From Gammaproteobacteria bacterium (lineage in GTDB: Bacteria > Pseudomonadota > Gammaproteobacteria > GCF-002020875), in NCBI GenBank assembly GCA_018671205.1, contig JABHIC010000071.1, positions 1 through 18,953 of the forward strand: a stretch of 18,953 bases of DNA, written 5' to 3'. Below are positions 1 through 10,551 of the stretch, one piece after another (the first letter of the stretch is position 1; every line of letters begins with the position of its first letter). The notes beneath the pieces are model-generated. The model was not told the DNA's origin, made no database searches, and was given only the letters and a program-made list of their open reading frames with translations. Made by a program: the position numbers and the translations under genes.

Positions 1-142
1 AATAGGAATTACTCTCATTTGTACAGGTAATGGCTCGAGTATTGCGGCGTTATGATGATTTGAGATAATTGATCGATGAATTTTTACTCAAAATCACGCA
101 GGAGTGGACGCTTGGAAAATGAGGTTTCGGATTCAGGATAGA

Positions 143-3100
143 ATGAACAAAATGAACAAAATAAATAGTTACCTCTTGGTCGCGGCACTCTCTTCACTTC
201 TTGGAGGGCAGAGTTTTGCAGAGACGCTCTCCCTGAATAAAGGATGGAACTTGGTCAGCTCGTCTCTGCAATCCAGAGCGATTGGATCAGGAGGAAGTGG
301 TACCCCATTCAAATACGAAGTATCACAACAGCAGTGGTCATCATCCGACTTAATAACTCCCGCAGCTCATGAAGGTTTTTGGTACCTTGCTACAGAAGAT
401 GAGACTGTTGAGATAACAGGTGATACGGTTACACCATCACTTGCTGAAACAGAGCCAAACTGGATGTTGGTGGGAGATATGGGCGAAACAACCGCTGCTA
501 ATTTAGTGACCAAATTAGAGAGTGAATTTGGTACGAATAGCGAGCTGAAAGTAGCATCCCTCTTCTCTTATAAAAATGGAGTTTGGCATCATTATGATCC
601 ACTGAATGCAAGAGGAGATTTAGGCGCAATCGATTCAGGTGATGGCATTTGGGCTCAAGTATGGGGAGTCGTGAGCGAGGGGCAAAACATGACGGAGGAT
701 AGCCCCTCTATTTTTTCAGCTTACTCAGTACCCTCATCAGATACTAGTGCTGCTGAATACCATATTCTCTCTCAAGGAGATAAAGGAGTTGCGTCCATTG
801 ATACATCTTCCGCGGAGGTAAAAATAAACTTCTATCCTTACAGTAATATGACAGGAAGCGATGAATTTACTTATGAGATGATAAGTGCTACAGGCTCAAA
901 AAGAGTAGTAACAGTTGCACTCGACCTCTCGAGTGAAAATGATCTTCCCCTGGTGTTAGATGAGTCAGTGTCAGTAGATATGGACGCATCAGCAGTCTCT
1001 TTAAGGGCACTGTTAACCCCAGAAGGGGGCTCATTAAGTGGAGATCCGTTACTCTCAAATGACGTAGATGTAGATGGTGATGATTTAGTGCTAACTATAA
1101 CCTCTGACCCAGCCCATGGGACGATAACAACCGTGGGGGCTGGAGATACGGTTGATTATCAATATACCCCAACAGCGGAGTATGTTGGGATTGATCAGTT
1201 TACCTATAGTGTTAGTGATGGAATAGGAGATGCAGTGGTTGGTACGGTCTCCATTACTGTTAAAGATGCGAATCAGACCTATACTATTACGGGCACAGTG
1301 ACTGCTGGTGCAGGGACCGCAAGTGATGGCGATGTCAATCATCCAAATGCACCCTGTAGTTATAATGGTTCTCAGACACTTGATAGTGCGCAAGTGATTC
1401 TTAACCCTGCAACGGTAGGCGGCTATGCGCGTGCACCTGATGGGGGTACAGAGGGTCGTGGGCGTGCTGGTAACAGTAACGGGTGTGAAGGAACGACAGG
1501 ATATATCCCTCCGTTTGATGACCTATTTGACTTTTATCGCGTTAGTTTAGTAGAGGGGCAGGAGGTAGGCCTCTATCTAGGGGATGATCCGAGTGTAAAT
1601 GATTTAGACCTTGTGATTAAAGATAATGATGGAAATATTGTCTCTTCCTTAGGATCAGGGGAGAGAGAGTCAGTCATCGTTCAGAATAGTGGGGATTATT
1701 ATATACTGGTCAATGCTTTTGCAGGCGCCTCCAATTATGTATTAACCGTAGGACAAAGTGCAAGCAGTAGCGCCATGTCTGCCGCATCACTGGGTAGATC
1801 AACCCTACGCATTGAGGATAACTTTGTGCAGGGGGATATCATCTTAAAGCAGAAAGATCTTCCTGGGATGAGTAGATCTCTACAGCGCCATACTGAGGCA
1901 TTAGGGCTAGAGAAGATCTCCTCTGGAGAAGGAGTGCGACGTAGTGCACGTTACCAAATTAAGCAGCAACAGAATGAGGACCAACGCACTGCCTTTAAAA
2001 CGCAACAGACCATGGTTGAGCGCATGGCAGAGATCTTGGATCTGACGGAACAACAGCAAGAGAATCTCAAAACAATTTATATGATTAAAGAGCTTCGCAA
2101 AGAGGAGAGCATTGAGTACGCTGAGCCTAACTACATCTTGCAAGCGATGGCAACAGAGATAGTCGAGCCCAATGATACACACTATGGAAAACAGTGGCAC
2201 TATCCAATGATTAACCTCCCAATGGCATGGACGGTCACCACTGCAGAGAATGCTCCTGTGGTGGCAGTTATTGACACCGGTGTTGTGCTGAACCATCCTG
2301 ATCTACAAGGGCAACTGGTTGATGGCTACGACTTTATCGCAGACACAACCAGTGCAGGTGATGGCGATGGCTATGATAATAATCCAGACGATGTGGGAGA
2401 TGGCACCGTCAGTACCGGAGGGACAAGGTCCAGTAGTTTTCATGGTACCCATGTTGCTGGTACTATTGCTGCTACTTCCAATAACGGCACAGGTATCTCA
2501 GGCGTGGCATGGGGGGCGAAAATTATGCCACTGCGTGCACTGGGGCGTAGTGGTGGAACCTCTTATGATATTGAGCAGGCGATGCGTTATGCTGGAGGAT
2601 TGAGTAATGACTCTGGCACTGTGCCGACACAAATTGCCGATGTGGTTAATATGAGCCTTGGTGGCTCAGGGTTCTCTCGTTCAAATCAAGACGTTGTGAG
2701 TGAACTGAGAGAAGCTGGTGTACTGTTTATAGCAGCAGCAGGTAACTCAGCCATCTCTTCTCCGTTTTATCCTGCCTCCTATGATGGGGTGGTTTCAGTC
2801 AGTTCAGTTGGATTTGACAGCTCCGCATTAGCGCCCTACTCTAATTACGGTGCCTATATTGATATTGCAGCGCCGGGTGGAAATTCTAGTGTAGATGCTA
2901 ATGGTGATGGTTTTCCAGACGGTGTATTGAGTACATTAGGAACCGATTCTGGAGAATTTGTATTTGGCTTCCTACAGGGCACATCAATGGCATCTCCCCA
3001 TGTGGCAGGGGTAGTTGCATTGATGCGCTCGGTGAACCCATCGTTAACGCCTGATCAGCTAGACTATATTATTACAAATGGGGAGATGAGTCATGATTTG

Positions 3101-3868
3101 GGCGCAACAGGAAGAGATGATCTCTATGGATATGGATTAATCGATGCCTATAATGCTGTGATTGCGGCATCTCAACTCTCTGGTGCTACCACTGAGGTGA
3201 CGGAAATTCAGGCTGTGCTGACAGTACGCCCATCTGCAGCAAATTTTGGAATGTCTATTGATGAACTATCCATTGACATAAGCAACTCTACAGGGGGGAC
3301 GTTAACTACCGAAACACCTACCACAGATGCAGATTGGTTAACAATCAGCGCAAGTGATGAGGTGGGTAGCGATGCTCTTGGCGCATACACATTGAGCGTC
3401 AATCGAGATAATTTAGCGCTAGGACCACATACTGCAACAATTGTTGTCTCTTCGACCGCAGGCACCATTAATCTTCCAGTGATTGTGCAGAAAGTGGATG
3501 CCAATATCCCTGGTGATGCTGGGCATCATACGGTTGCACTGATTAATGCATCGGACTACACAACTCAAGATTCAGTTGAAGTGGATGCTGTTGACGGGGA
3601 ATATAGTTACTCCTTCGATGAGGTGCCTGCAGGAGATTATCTGATTATTGCGGGTACTGACTCGGACTATGATGGCATCATCTGCGATGCAGGAGAGGCG
3701 TGTGGTGCCTATCCTTTCTATGAGCCAGGCAGCATGAATCCAGTAACTTTGAATGCGGATGGCACTTTTGACTTTGCGACAAGTTTCGATATCCGTGTCC
3801 GCTCATCAACAGCCAGTGTAGGTGGAGAATTTGTGCCGAAAACAGAAGGTTTCTCTCTTCATAAATAA
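143..3868 (+). CDS. Secreted multidomain subtilisin-like (S8) serine protease
   Basis: Extracellular serine endopeptidase of the subtilisin family. The triad is visible: Asp711 in VIDTG, His767 in HGTHVAG and Ser948 in GTSMASPHVAG, with the oxyanion Asn in AAAGNS. Order: Sec signal peptide (1-26), two GWNL-type modules (about 30-178), a cadherin-like repeat rich in DVDGDD (about 290-380), a PPC-like beta domain (about 460-540), a fervidolysin-like prodomain ending in YAEPNY (about 560-670), the S8 domain (about 690-975), a BACON-like beta domain and a C-terminal carboxypeptidase-regulatory-like domain. ATG143 is chosen because AGGA lies just upstream and the signal peptide follows directly; GTG104 and ATG119 are in-frame alternatives with poorer ribosome sites. 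A weak promoter (TTGCGG at 42-47, GATAAT at 64-69) is possible. gspH follows 4 nt downstream, suggesting co-transcription with its export machinery. PPC ahead of the prodomain is unusual. Confidence 0.93.
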   Translation: MNKMNKINSYLLVAALSSLLGGQSFAETLSLNKGWNLVSSSLQSRAIGSGGSGTPFKYEVSQQQWSSSDLITPAAHEGFWYLATEDETVEITGDTVTPSLAETEPNWMLVGDMGETTAANLVTKLESEFGTNSELKVASLFSYKNGVWHHYDPLNARGDLGAIDSGDGIWAQVWGVVSEGQNMTEDSPSIFSAYSVPSSDTSAAEYHILSQGDKGVASIDTSSAEVKINFYPYSNMTGSDEFTYEMISATGSKRVVTVALDLSSENDLPLVLDESVSVDMDASAVSLRALLTPEGGSLSGDPLLSNDVDVDGDDLVLTITSDPAHGTITTVGAGDTVDYQYTPTAEYVGIDQFTYSVSDGIGDAVVGTVSITVKDANQTYTITGTVTAGAGTASDGDVNHPNAPCSYNGSQTLDSAQVILNPATVGGYARAPDGGTEGRGRAGNSNGCEGTTGYIPPFDDLFDFYRVSLVEGQEVGLYLGDDPSVNDLDLVIKDNDGNIVSSLGSGERESVIVQNSGDYYILVNAFAGASNYVLTVGQSASSSAMSAASLGRSTLRIEDNFVQGDIILKQKDLPGMSRSLQRHTEALGLEKISSGEGVRRSARYQIKQQQNEDQRTAFKTQQTMVERMAEILDLTEQQQENLKTIYMIKELRKEESIEYAEPNYILQAMATEIVEPNDTHYGKQWHYPMINLPMAWTVTTAENAPVVAVIDTGVVLNHPDLQGQLVDGYDFIADTTSAGDGDGYDNNPDDVGDGTVSTGGTRSSSFHGTHVAGTIAATSNNGTGISGVAWGAKIMPLRALGRSGGTSYDIEQAMRYAGGLSNDSGTVPTQIADVVNMSLGGSGFSRSNQDVVSELREAGVLFIAAAGNSAISSPFYPASYDGVVSVSSVGFDSSALAPYSNYGAYIDIAAPGGNSSVDANGDGFPDGVLSTLGTDSGEFVFGFLQGTSMASPHVAGVVALMRSVNPSLTPDQLDYIITNGEMSHDLGATGRDDLYGYGLIDAYNAVIAASQLSGATTEVTEIQAVLTVRPSAANFGMSIDELSIDISNSTGGTLTTETPTTDADWLTISASDEVGSDALGAYTLSVNRDNLALGPHTATIVVSSTAGTINLPVIVQKVDANIPGDAGHHTVALINASDYTTQDSVEVDAVDGEYSYSFDEVPAGDYLIIAGTDSDYDGIICDAGEACGAYPFYEPGSMNPVTLNADGTFDFATSFDIRVRSSTASVGGEFVPKTEGFSLHK

Positions 3869-3872
3869 GTAA

Positions 3873-4439
3873 GTGGAGAAATTAACTAGACTAAAACTAA
3901 CCCAACAAACAGGTTTTACCCTGATCGAGGTAATTATCGTAGTATTGGTGATCGGCATTGTTATTTCGATGGCAGGTCTTTCGTTCAACCAAGGGGGGGG
4001 GGAGCGTCTCTTGGCAGAGGATTCAAAAGGGGTGGCTGCGAAACTGAAACTGCTCTCTGAAGAGGCTACCCTGACCGGACGTCAGTATGCGATTCGTATT
4101 CACCAACAAGGGATGGAGTACTGGAGTTATGGGGAAGAGGGTTGGCTTCCACTAGAGGGAGATCGAACCTATCGCCCCAAGCAGTGGAGAGCTATCTACC
4201 GCGTTGCACTACAAGTAGAGGGGGAACGGGCTCAAATTCCTCAAAAGGATGTGATGCAACCCGTACCTCAAGTCTATTTTTTATCGAGTGGAGAGTTGAC
4301 TGCGTTTACCCTGCTGCTTGCATTGGATGAGAGTGTAACCTCTGGAGCAATACCATCCTGGTTGATTCAAGGAATGCCCACAGGGAAAATAATAGTAAGA
4401 AAAGTGACCGAACAAGAAGCGGGTTATGTGGTTTTCTAG
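3873..4439 (+). CDS. gspH: Type II secretion system minor pseudopilin GspH
   Basis: Minor pseudopilin of the T2SS inner-membrane pseudopilus. It has a prepilin leader cut by PilD/GspO between Gly14 and Phe15, the signature FTLIEV with Glu19 (Glu5 of the mature protein), one hydrophobic helix to about residue 38, then a globular beta-rich domain. A length of 188 residues and the post-helix pattern (AAKLKLLSEEATLTGRQYAI) fit the GspH/FimT family. The start is GTG, 4 nt after the protease stop, with only a weak ribosome site, so translational coupling is likely. Codons for Gly-Gly-Gly-Glu just after the helix form an uninterrupted run of ten G (3993-4002), a likely slippage site that would truncate the protein. 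FimT of type IV pili is the alternative, but gspI and gspJ in the same window favour T2SS. Confidence 0.88.
   Translation: MEKLTRLKLTQQTGFTLIEVIIVVLVIGIVISMAGLSFNQGGGERLLAEDSKGVAAKLKLLSEEATLTGRQYAIRIHQQGMEYWSYGEEGWLPLEGDRTYRPKQWRAIYRVALQVEGERAQIPQKDVMQPVPQVYFLSSGELTAFTLLLALDESVTSGAIPSWLIQGMPTGKIIVRKVTEQEAGYVVF
3993..4002 (+). repeat. Poly-G tract (10 G) inside gspH
   Basis: Ten consecutive G lie within the gspH reading frame, right after the transmembrane helix codons. Tracts of this length in coding DNA are classic slipped-strand phase-variation sites. Gain or loss of one base would shift the frame and remove the globular domain. Confidence 0.85.
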
Positions 4440-4454
4440 TGCGTATTTTGACTT

Positions 4455-4486
4455 CTTTATGATTTCTTAATAAATAGCCCTATAAG
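4455..4486 (+). promoter_or_regulatory. PmrA-like direct repeat and -10 element upstream of the 4504 gene
   Basis: CTTTAT (4455-4460) and CTTAAT (4466-4471) are separated by 5 nt, and TATAAG (4481-4486) follows 9 nt later. The layout matches the site upstream of the cytochrome gene at 8668-8700. An OmpR/PhoB-type regulator bound here would sit over the -35 region. The predicted transcript start is about 11 nt before ATG4504. A TTGACT at 4448-4453 could act as a -35 only with a different, weak -10. Confidence 0.5.
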
Positions 4487-4503
4487 TAAGGCCTAGAGTA
4501 ATA

Positions 4504-7500
4504 ATGAAAACACCACAAGTATACATCCTAGCTGCTTTTATATTCATGTCCATGTCTGTCAAGGCTACAGCGCAAGACTATCCATACGAGATTTTAATTG
4601 ATGATTTTGAAGGAGTTACCTTTGATCAGCTAGATGATACCAAGTGGATGAAAGATAGTTGGTGGAATGGCGAGGAGACCGCCAATGATCAGGGTGCCAT
4701 CTTCAGAATGCTGAATATAGAGAGTGGAGCCCTGCAGTTTGAAGCAGACCAGAGTGCTCTTGCTTCAGCACAGGTACTGGATACTTATCCGGGGTTACGA
4801 ACCCAACCAATGGTTCCCGGTGATCTCAAATTTCAAGCGAATGTTGGTGTAGAAATTTCCGGAGAGACAGAAACATACTGGAGTGGTGTAGCGCGATTAC
4901 GACTTGATTTTGCAGGGGACTCTAGTAACCATATCGAAGTGGGTATCCAAGAAGGGCAAAGTGAAAGTTGTGATGGATGCAGTTATCGAAAAGCCTACCT
5001 GAAGAAAAGAGTCTCTGGTCAATCGGTCGACATTGCGGGCAACTACAGCGATGGCAAAGAATTCAACTTAGATCTTGACGCTATCACTATATCCGGTGAT
5101 GCAACACTACTGAGCGTTACTACAGAAGATGGCATATTAACAGCACGTCTAGGAGACACTGAAATTGGCCAAGTCATGATCTGGGATGGAAAATACAGTG
5201 CTGTGGTCGGTGCAAGCATGCGAGCAACTGCAGGCGGCATCACCAGCTTCAAGGCTTCAATCGACAATGTTGGGCTGTATACCCCCAGTGAACCGCCACC
5301 CAACAACCCGCCTGTGGGGATTAACACAACAGTTGATGCTCCTACAGGATCAGCTCAAATCAGCTTGTTAGCAAGAGATGAAGATGGGGACGCTATTAAA
5401 GGGTTCTACGGTGGTGTACCGAGACGAGGGAGTGCAGAGTGGAATAGCTTTGACTGGAATGATCCAGCGTGGGGAACATTAAGCTACAATGCTGGGAGTG
5501 GAGACACCGCAATTAGCTGTGTTGATCAAATCGATTTCCGGCCGGGGGATTACGAACTCTATGCTGAAGAGGAGGCCACCATCACCATCAATTTGCCTCA
5601 TGCTGATGAATACTCAAAGATATGTCTTCACAAAGGGTGGAACCTGATTGCTACTTCAGGTCAAGCAGAGAGTATACAGAGCCTCTTTCCACAAGAAGTA
5701 ACCTCCATCCTTACCCCAAGGGCTTCTGTTTGGGAAAGCTACAGTAACAATGCTGAGGGTACACTGGAGACAATGACTCCTTATCGTGGTCACTGGATCT
5801 ACAGCAGCAAGCGGGTAGAGGTAGAGCTAACAACTTCAGAGAATCAGGAGAGCAGTGCCAATTATAGTGAAGTAGAGGAGGGATGGAACCTTCTTAGCGC
5901 GTCAGATAATAGTAGTCTTGAGAGTCTCTGTAGTACAATAAGATCTGCAAGTGGAAAAGCCTGCCTACGCGCACTGAGCAGAGGCTCCGATCAGAACTGG
6001 CAACACTACGACTTTGAGCGTAGTGTTGGCAATATTGCTACACTTCGACATAGAGATGGGGTTTGGGTTAAGTTAGGCGTGGGAAGTAGTATCGATAGTG
6101 ACGGTGATGGCATAAGTGACGAAATGGATGCTTTTCCACATGATGCCACTGAGACCATGGATAGTGATAGCGATGGTATAGGTGATAACGCCGATGCATT
6201 TCCACTGGATGCCACAGAGACTATCGATAGCGATAGTGATGGTGTCGGAAATAATGCCGATGCATTCCCTCAGGATGCCTCTGAAACCACCGATAGCAAT
6301 AATAACGGCATTGGGGACAACGCAGAGCAGACCATTAGTGGAACCGTTAGTGCGCCGGGGGGGAGTTTTGCATTTAACCCGCCAAGTTCAATTCAACGCT
6401 TGCTGGCATCCCTTCTTGGTGAGAATGCACATGCTGCCATCTCTGGTCTGAGTGGAGTAGGTTCAGGGGTTGACGTGGAACTGGTTGAAATTGATGCTAA
6501 TGGTGACCAGGTTGGCGATGCTATAGCGACTGCAGTTACCTCTGGGGAGAGCCGCTATACATTGAATGTGCCCGTAGGGCATACGGCCGCTGCCCGTTAT
6601 GCAATTATCGCCAAAGGGAGACAGCAAGAGAAAATCAAGTCCATGTGGAGTGCTAACTCGGTTGATATCGACCCAGGCAGCCACGCAACACTGGATGCCT
6701 TGGTTGAAAGCACTGATGACCTATCAAAGCTAGATACAGAAGAGATCATATCAGTAAGGGACAGTATTGAAAGTTTTGTCAAAGACCTGTCAGAGAGTCA
6801 GAAAACGACAGCTTCAGGCTATAAAGCGGCTCTCAAAAAAAGTGCACAATTGGATGAAGAGACGGATAACATTATCAAAAATAAGTCTGCTGCAGGAAAA
6901 GTGTGCGGTGTAGTAATGGACCCTAATGGCACTGCTCTCAATGGCGTCAATATCTTTGCAATGGACTACAATACCAAGAAAAAGAGGGCGCAAACCAGAA
7001 GTCGAATCATTGCTGGAGAGGGCGGAAAATACTGTTTTAACGCACCACTCAATGCAGAGTTGATTGTGGGTGCGGTGAACAGGTCTATGGTTAGCTTCGC
7101 AGCCACCGAGTACTATACCAGCGCCTCCCCTGAGGGAGGTAGCGGGACCAAGTGTCATCAAATGTTCTGTGGAGACAAGGTTACTGTGACGGATAACACA
7201 CTGGCTAACTTTAAGTTGGTTCTAGGCACGAGAATTACAGGGAGTGTTAAGGGAGATAGTGGAATGGGCTTAGTAGACCTTCCTTACGTGAAGGTGATGA
7301 TACGTGATGGCATGACCCTACGCCCAGTTGCTGCTACGCTGTCTCGCCCAGATAGTGATGGTATGGCGCGTTATATCATCAATGTAGTGCCTAGCAATTA
7401 CACGGTCTATTTCAGAAACGTTACTCGTCAGCCCTATGGCTCAATTAGTTATACCTCTAACGCCAACTACTCAGATACGGCAGAGAGCAGTACAGATGGA

Positions 7501-8529
7501 GGCAATGTCGACCGAAACTTTGCAGAGGTGCTTGATGTAACAGAAGCTGGTGCAACGGTCACTGCAAACGGACTGCTCCCAGCAGGAGAAATGATACAGG
7601 GTACGGTCTGCCAAGGTGATTGCACAGATGATGGTTTAAATACTGTCGGCGGTTCCTATATTGTGATTGACCAAACCAAAGATATTGCTGGTAACGCCCC
7701 CGCTTCGGATAGCTGGAACATGGACAGCGGGCTCTCCAGAGTTGATGGTACCTACCGTATGCAGGTCCCCTATGGGACCTATCAGGTCACTACCAGGGGC
7801 AAAAAATATGATAACGATGGACAAGGGTATACCCTCAGCCCAACCTCAGGGGCGCAAACCATAGATCTAGAGCATATAGCACATACTGTATCTATCCGTT
7901 TGACTGCTGATGGAACAACGGGGATCCAGAATGCAACCGTAATATTAGAGGAAACCAGCAGCAAGGATCGTTCTCCCACCGTCACCCGGTCTGATGGCAC
8001 TGCGTTACTGGATGTACCTGCAGGAAATTACCACTTCTTTGCAAAAGTGAGTGATGGGCAACCGTTTGGCAGCTGTAACTGGGATGGAAACAGTTGTAGC
8101 CCTGCAGTTGGGAAAGATAGTATCCAAGGCGCCAGTGCTGGAGTACTGGCAGTCACTGCAGATGACACGACAACCTTAAGCAATTTAACTGCACCTGCTG
8201 GAGTTCAGGTTGCTGGTATTGTTAAAGATATTCATGGAGAACCTCTGCCGAATGCCTCAATTGGAGTCGAGGTATTTGATAATAGTGGCTGGAGAGGCTA
8301 TTTTTATACGCGAACAGGTGGGGCAGGGCGTTACAGCTTGAGTCTACCAACAGGCCAGAGTTATCAGCTGCGTGGAAAGTTTTATGATGAAGCGGGTGGT
8401 TTTACAAATGACTTGCAGATAAAGTACAAAGGGCCGAATGGAGAGGGGTGTATACTCAGTGAAGATATGACCGTTAATTTTGATGCAACGGGCCTTAGTG
8501 AATCCCAGTTCCTTTACACTTGTCCTTAG
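4504..8529 (+). CDS. Large secreted multidomain protein with GWNL modules, TSP3-like repeats and carboxypeptidase-regulatory-like domains
   Basis: No enzymatic motif is recognised; it is probably an extracellular or surface structural or adhesive protein. Order: Sec signal peptide (about 1-24, ending ATAQ), a concanavalin/LamG-like beta-sandwich (about 30-260), a proline-rich joint (PPNNPP), two GWNL modules with tryptophans at 379 and 461 and a closing GVWVKL near 520, calcium-binding-type DSDSDG repeats (531-607), then about five Ig-fold modules resembling carboxypeptidase regulatory domains to the C-terminus. Several Cys pairs in the C-terminal half (KCHQMFC, VCQGDC, CNWDGNSC) suggest disulfides formed outside the cytoplasm. 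It stands alone between gspH and the cytochrome gene, with its own candidate promoter. A run of seven G (6357-6363) lies in the frame. Export by the T2SS is inferred from context. Confidence 0.85.
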   Translation: MKTPQVYILAAFIFMSMSVKATAQDYPYEILIDDFEGVTFDQLDDTKWMKDSWWNGEETANDQGAIFRMLNIESGALQFEADQSALASAQVLDTYPGLRTQPMVPGDLKFQANVGVEISGETETYWSGVARLRLDFAGDSSNHIEVGIQEGQSESCDGCSYRKAYLKKRVSGQSVDIAGNYSDGKEFNLDLDAITISGDATLLSVTTEDGILTARLGDTEIGQVMIWDGKYSAVVGASMRATAGGITSFKASIDNVGLYTPSEPPPNNPPVGINTTVDAPTGSAQISLLARDEDGDAIKGFYGGVPRRGSAEWNSFDWNDPAWGTLSYNAGSGDTAISCVDQIDFRPGDYELYAEEEATITINLPHADEYSKICLHKGWNLIATSGQAESIQSLFPQEVTSILTPRASVWESYSNNAEGTLETMTPYRGHWIYSSKRVEVELTTSENQESSANYSEVEEGWNLLSASDNSSLESLCSTIRSASGKACLRALSRGSDQNWQHYDFERSVGNIATLRHRDGVWVKLGVGSSIDSDGDGISDEMDAFPHDATETMDSDSDGIGDNADAFPLDATETIDSDSDGVGNNADAFPQDASETTDSNNNGIGDNAEQTISGTVSAPGGSFAFNPPSSIQRLLASLLGENAHAAISGLSGVGSGVDVELVEIDANGDQVGDAIATAVTSGESRYTLNVPVGHTAAARYAIIAKGRQQEKIKSMWSANSVDIDPGSHATLDALVESTDDLSKLDTEEIISVRDSIESFVKDLSESQKTTASGYKAALKKSAQLDEETDNIIKNKSAAGKVCGVVMDPNGTALNGVNIFAMDYNTKKKRAQTRSRIIAGEGGKYCFNAPLNAELIVGAVNRSMVSFAATEYYTSASPEGGSGTKCHQMFCGDKVTVTDNTLANFKLVLGTRITGSVKGDSGMGLVDLPYVKVMIRDGMTLRPVAATLSRPDSDGMARYIINVVPSNYTVYFRNVTRQPYGSISYTSNANYSDTAESSTDGGNVDRNFAEVLDVTEAGATVTANGLLPAGEMIQGTVCQGDCTDDGLNTVGGSYIVIDQTKDIAGNAPASDSWNMDSGLSRVDGTYRMQVPYGTYQVTTRGKKYDNDGQGYTLSPTSGAQTIDLEHIAHTVSIRLTADGTTGIQNATVILEETSSKDRSPTVTRSDGTALLDVPAGNYHFFAKVSDGQPFGSCNWDGNSCSPAVGKDSIQGASAGVLAVTADDTTTLSNLTAPAGVQVAGIVKDIHGEPLPNASIGVEVFDNSGWRGYFYTRTGGAGRYSLSLPTGQSYQLRGKFYDEAGGFTNDLQIKYKGPNGEGCILSEDMTVNFDATGLSESQFLYTCP
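6094..6324 (+). repeat. 66-bp tandem repeats encoding TSP3-like calcium-binding units
   Basis: Three full units and one partial unit of 22 residues follow the pattern DSDSDGIGDNADAFPLDATE. The spaced Asp side chains match thrombospondin type 3 calcium-binding repeats. The DNA copies have diverged, so the repeat is old rather than a recent expansion. It forms a rigid, calcium-dependent linker between the GWNL modules and the C-terminal Ig-like domains. Confidence 0.8.
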
Positions 8530-8547
8530 GAATAGTCCTGAAGCAAA

Positions 8548-8639
8548 TTGGCTCGTAAAATCGGCCCTATCGAAGGCGATAGAGGTAGAAACTTTTGCGG
8601 GTAAAGTTCACGTCGAACGGGATCCGATGGCCGGACCAA
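8548..8639. other. Foldable intergenic element, unidentified
   Basis: The element lies between the stop at 8529 and the promoter at 8668. CGGCC (8562-8566) pairs with GGCCG (8629-8633) and TTGG (8548-8551) with CCAA (8636-8639). They enclose a perfect 6-bp hairpin CTATCG/CGATAG (8567-8582), a perfect 6-bp hairpin AACTTT/AAAGTT (8590-8608) and a short CGG/CCG hairpin around GGATCC. No T-tract follows, so it is not a standard terminator. It matches no riboswitch consensus I know. It could be a 3'-UTR structure, a small RNA or an imperfect repeat element. Confidence 0.35.
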
Positions 8640-8667
8640 GTATTATTTGAGAGTTTTGAGAACACCT

Positions 8668-8700
8668 CTTAAGGTTCTCTTAATCTAGCCTCAGTAGAAT
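8668..8700 (+). promoter_or_regulatory. PmrA-like box and -10 element of the diheme cytochrome gene
   Basis: CTTAAG (8668-8673), 5 nt, CTTAAT (8679-8684), then 10 nt to TAGAAT (8695-8700). This fits the PmrA/BasR consensus of two YTTAAK half-sites with an 11-bp period replacing a -35 element. The transcript would begin near 8707, leaving about 40 nt of leader that holds GGAG at 8736-8739, 6 nt before ATG8746. Confidence 0.6.
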
Positions 8701-8745
8701 AGTCGCTATGGTATTAGACAGACTATCGAATATTTGGAGTAGATT

Positions 8746-10544
<1,799 letters not shown>

Positions 10545-10551
<7 letters not shown>

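Noticed and set aside
1..142. Tail of an upstream gene (for example gspG) ending at a stop near 28-30 or 52-54.
   Set aside because: Only about 9-17 codons would be visible in either frame and neither resembles a known pseudopilin C-terminus.
3179..3190. SGAT tetrapeptide in the protease, a possible FMN attachment site for ApbE.
   Set aside because: The upstream Asp of the usual flavinylation motif is missing and the site is not in an FMN-binding-type domain.
8561..8638. tRNA-like segment: 78 nt with a GGCCGG/A/CCA-like 3' end, a stem with the matching 5' strand, and a central hairpin with a 7-nt loop.
   Set aside because: No T-arm (GTTCRA) sequence, the anticodon-like loop lacks T at position 33, and the first hairpin does not fit a D-arm. 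Only size and the 3' end match.
8548..8639. Riboswitch (c-di-GMP, glycine, TPP, cobalamin, lysine, fluoride types considered).
   Set aside because: None of the conserved blocks of these classes could be found, and the element lies upstream of the predicted promoter rather than in the leader of the next gene.
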